DNA of 64,000 nt, from NCBI RefSeq assembly GCF_001426505.1, contig NZ_LMEV01000014.1, positions 155,778 through 219,777 on the forward strand, read 5' to 3'. The notes below the pieces were generated by a model, which searched no databases, was not told the DNA's origin, and was given only the letters and a program-made list of their open reading frames with translations. This stretch comes from Variovorax sp. Root473 (GTDB taxonomy: Bacteria; Pseudomonadota; Gammaproteobacteria; Burkholderiales; Burkholderiaceae_C). Below, in pieces: positions 63,867-64,000 of the stretch. Every line of letters starts with the position of its first letter. The stretch's first letter is position 1. The translations under genes and the position numbers were made by a program.

Positions 63867-64000
63867 ATGAAAGTTCTGGTGCCTGTCAAACGGGTCGTCG
63901 ATTACAACGTGAAGGTGCGCGTCAAGAGCGACGGTAGCGGGGTGGACATTGCCAACGTCAAGATGAGCATGAACCCCTTCGACGAGATCGCTGTCGAAGA
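63867..64000 (+). CDS. etfB: Electron transfer flavoprotein beta subunit (5' end only)
   Basis: The first 44 residues ([20 protein letters not shown] onward, with [20 protein letters not shown]) match the EtfB N-terminus. GAGGA precedes the ATG. The rest, and probably etfA, lie beyond the right edge. ETF takes electrons from the two acyl-CoA dehydrogenases of this operon. Confidence 0.92.
   Translation, partial: MKVLVPVKRVVDYNVKVRVKSDGSGVDIANVKMSMNPFDEIAVE

Overview
The window looks like a chromosomal segment of a betaproteobacterium of the family Comamonadaceae, most like Variovorax. The basis is the very high GC of nearly every gene, several orphan Bug/TctC-type solute receptors, an lysine/alanine-extended DksA next to a CobW GTPase, and a dapF-DUF484-xerC block. 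This is inferred from gene content and protein style; no database search was run. About 62 intact or edge-cut protein genes, two gene remnants, one certain RNA gene (rnpB) and one candidate structured leader RNA can be supported. No tRNA, rRNA, CRISPR array, insertion sequence or integrase was seen.

Layout. 1-8.4 kb: dksA (cut by the left edge), a DUF945 protein, a zinc-type CobW GTPase, an RlmI-like methyltransferase, and the translationally coupled block dapF-DUF484-YdcF-xerC. 8.5-14.5 kb: a tightly packed operon (isochorismatase-like hydrolase, XapX, Tat-exported amidohydrolase, DoxX, MFS transporter) divergent from a LysR regulator, with a perfect inverted repeat between them. 14.5-16.6 kb: a DsbA-fold isomerase, an alpha/beta hydrolase and a small helical protein. 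16.6-19.3 kb: an accessory island with a small gene preceded by a long, foldable leader, and a 790-residue Mrr-like nuclease plus STAND-like NTPase protein of clearly lower GC; this is the best candidate for an uncharacterised defence system. 19.5-24.2 kb: sugar-efflux-type MFS, aldo/keto reductase, a PAAR-M35 metalloprotease with a probable immunity partner, and a thioesterase. 24.3-26.0 kb: a scar where two truncated genes meet, then a cytosine-deaminase-like amidohydrolase.

26.2-31.3 kb: a TorF-like porin, a Bug receptor, a Nudix-metallo-beta-lactamase fusion coupled to an S4-type pseudouridine synthase, and a lipoprotein. 31.2-37.7 kb: a six-gene efflux operon (MarR, FUSC, DUF1656, HlyD, NodT, Bcr/CflA) with an operator beside the MarR promoter. 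37.8-38.2 kb: RNase P RNA. 38.2-41.1 kb: norR and hmp, a nitric-oxide detoxification pair with a sigma-54-like promoter. 41.2-50.9 kb: mostly housekeeping genes (cysteine synthase, a FAD protein, a queuosine-precursor-type transporter, ProQ, HtpX, DUF3025, a NYN protein, pyrC) and a papain-like protease with a peptidoglycan-binding domain.

50.8-64 kb: a LysR regulator divergent from a long acyl-CoA catabolic operon: bifunctional hydratase/dehydrogenase, thiolase, two acyl-CoA dehydrogenases, enoyl-CoA hydratase, CaiB-type CoA transferase, Bug receptor, acyl-CoA ligase, second Bug receptor, and etfB running off the right edge. Its composition resembles pimeloyl-CoA (pim) type dicarboxylate beta-oxidation, with receptors for substrate capture and ETF for dehydrogenase electrons.
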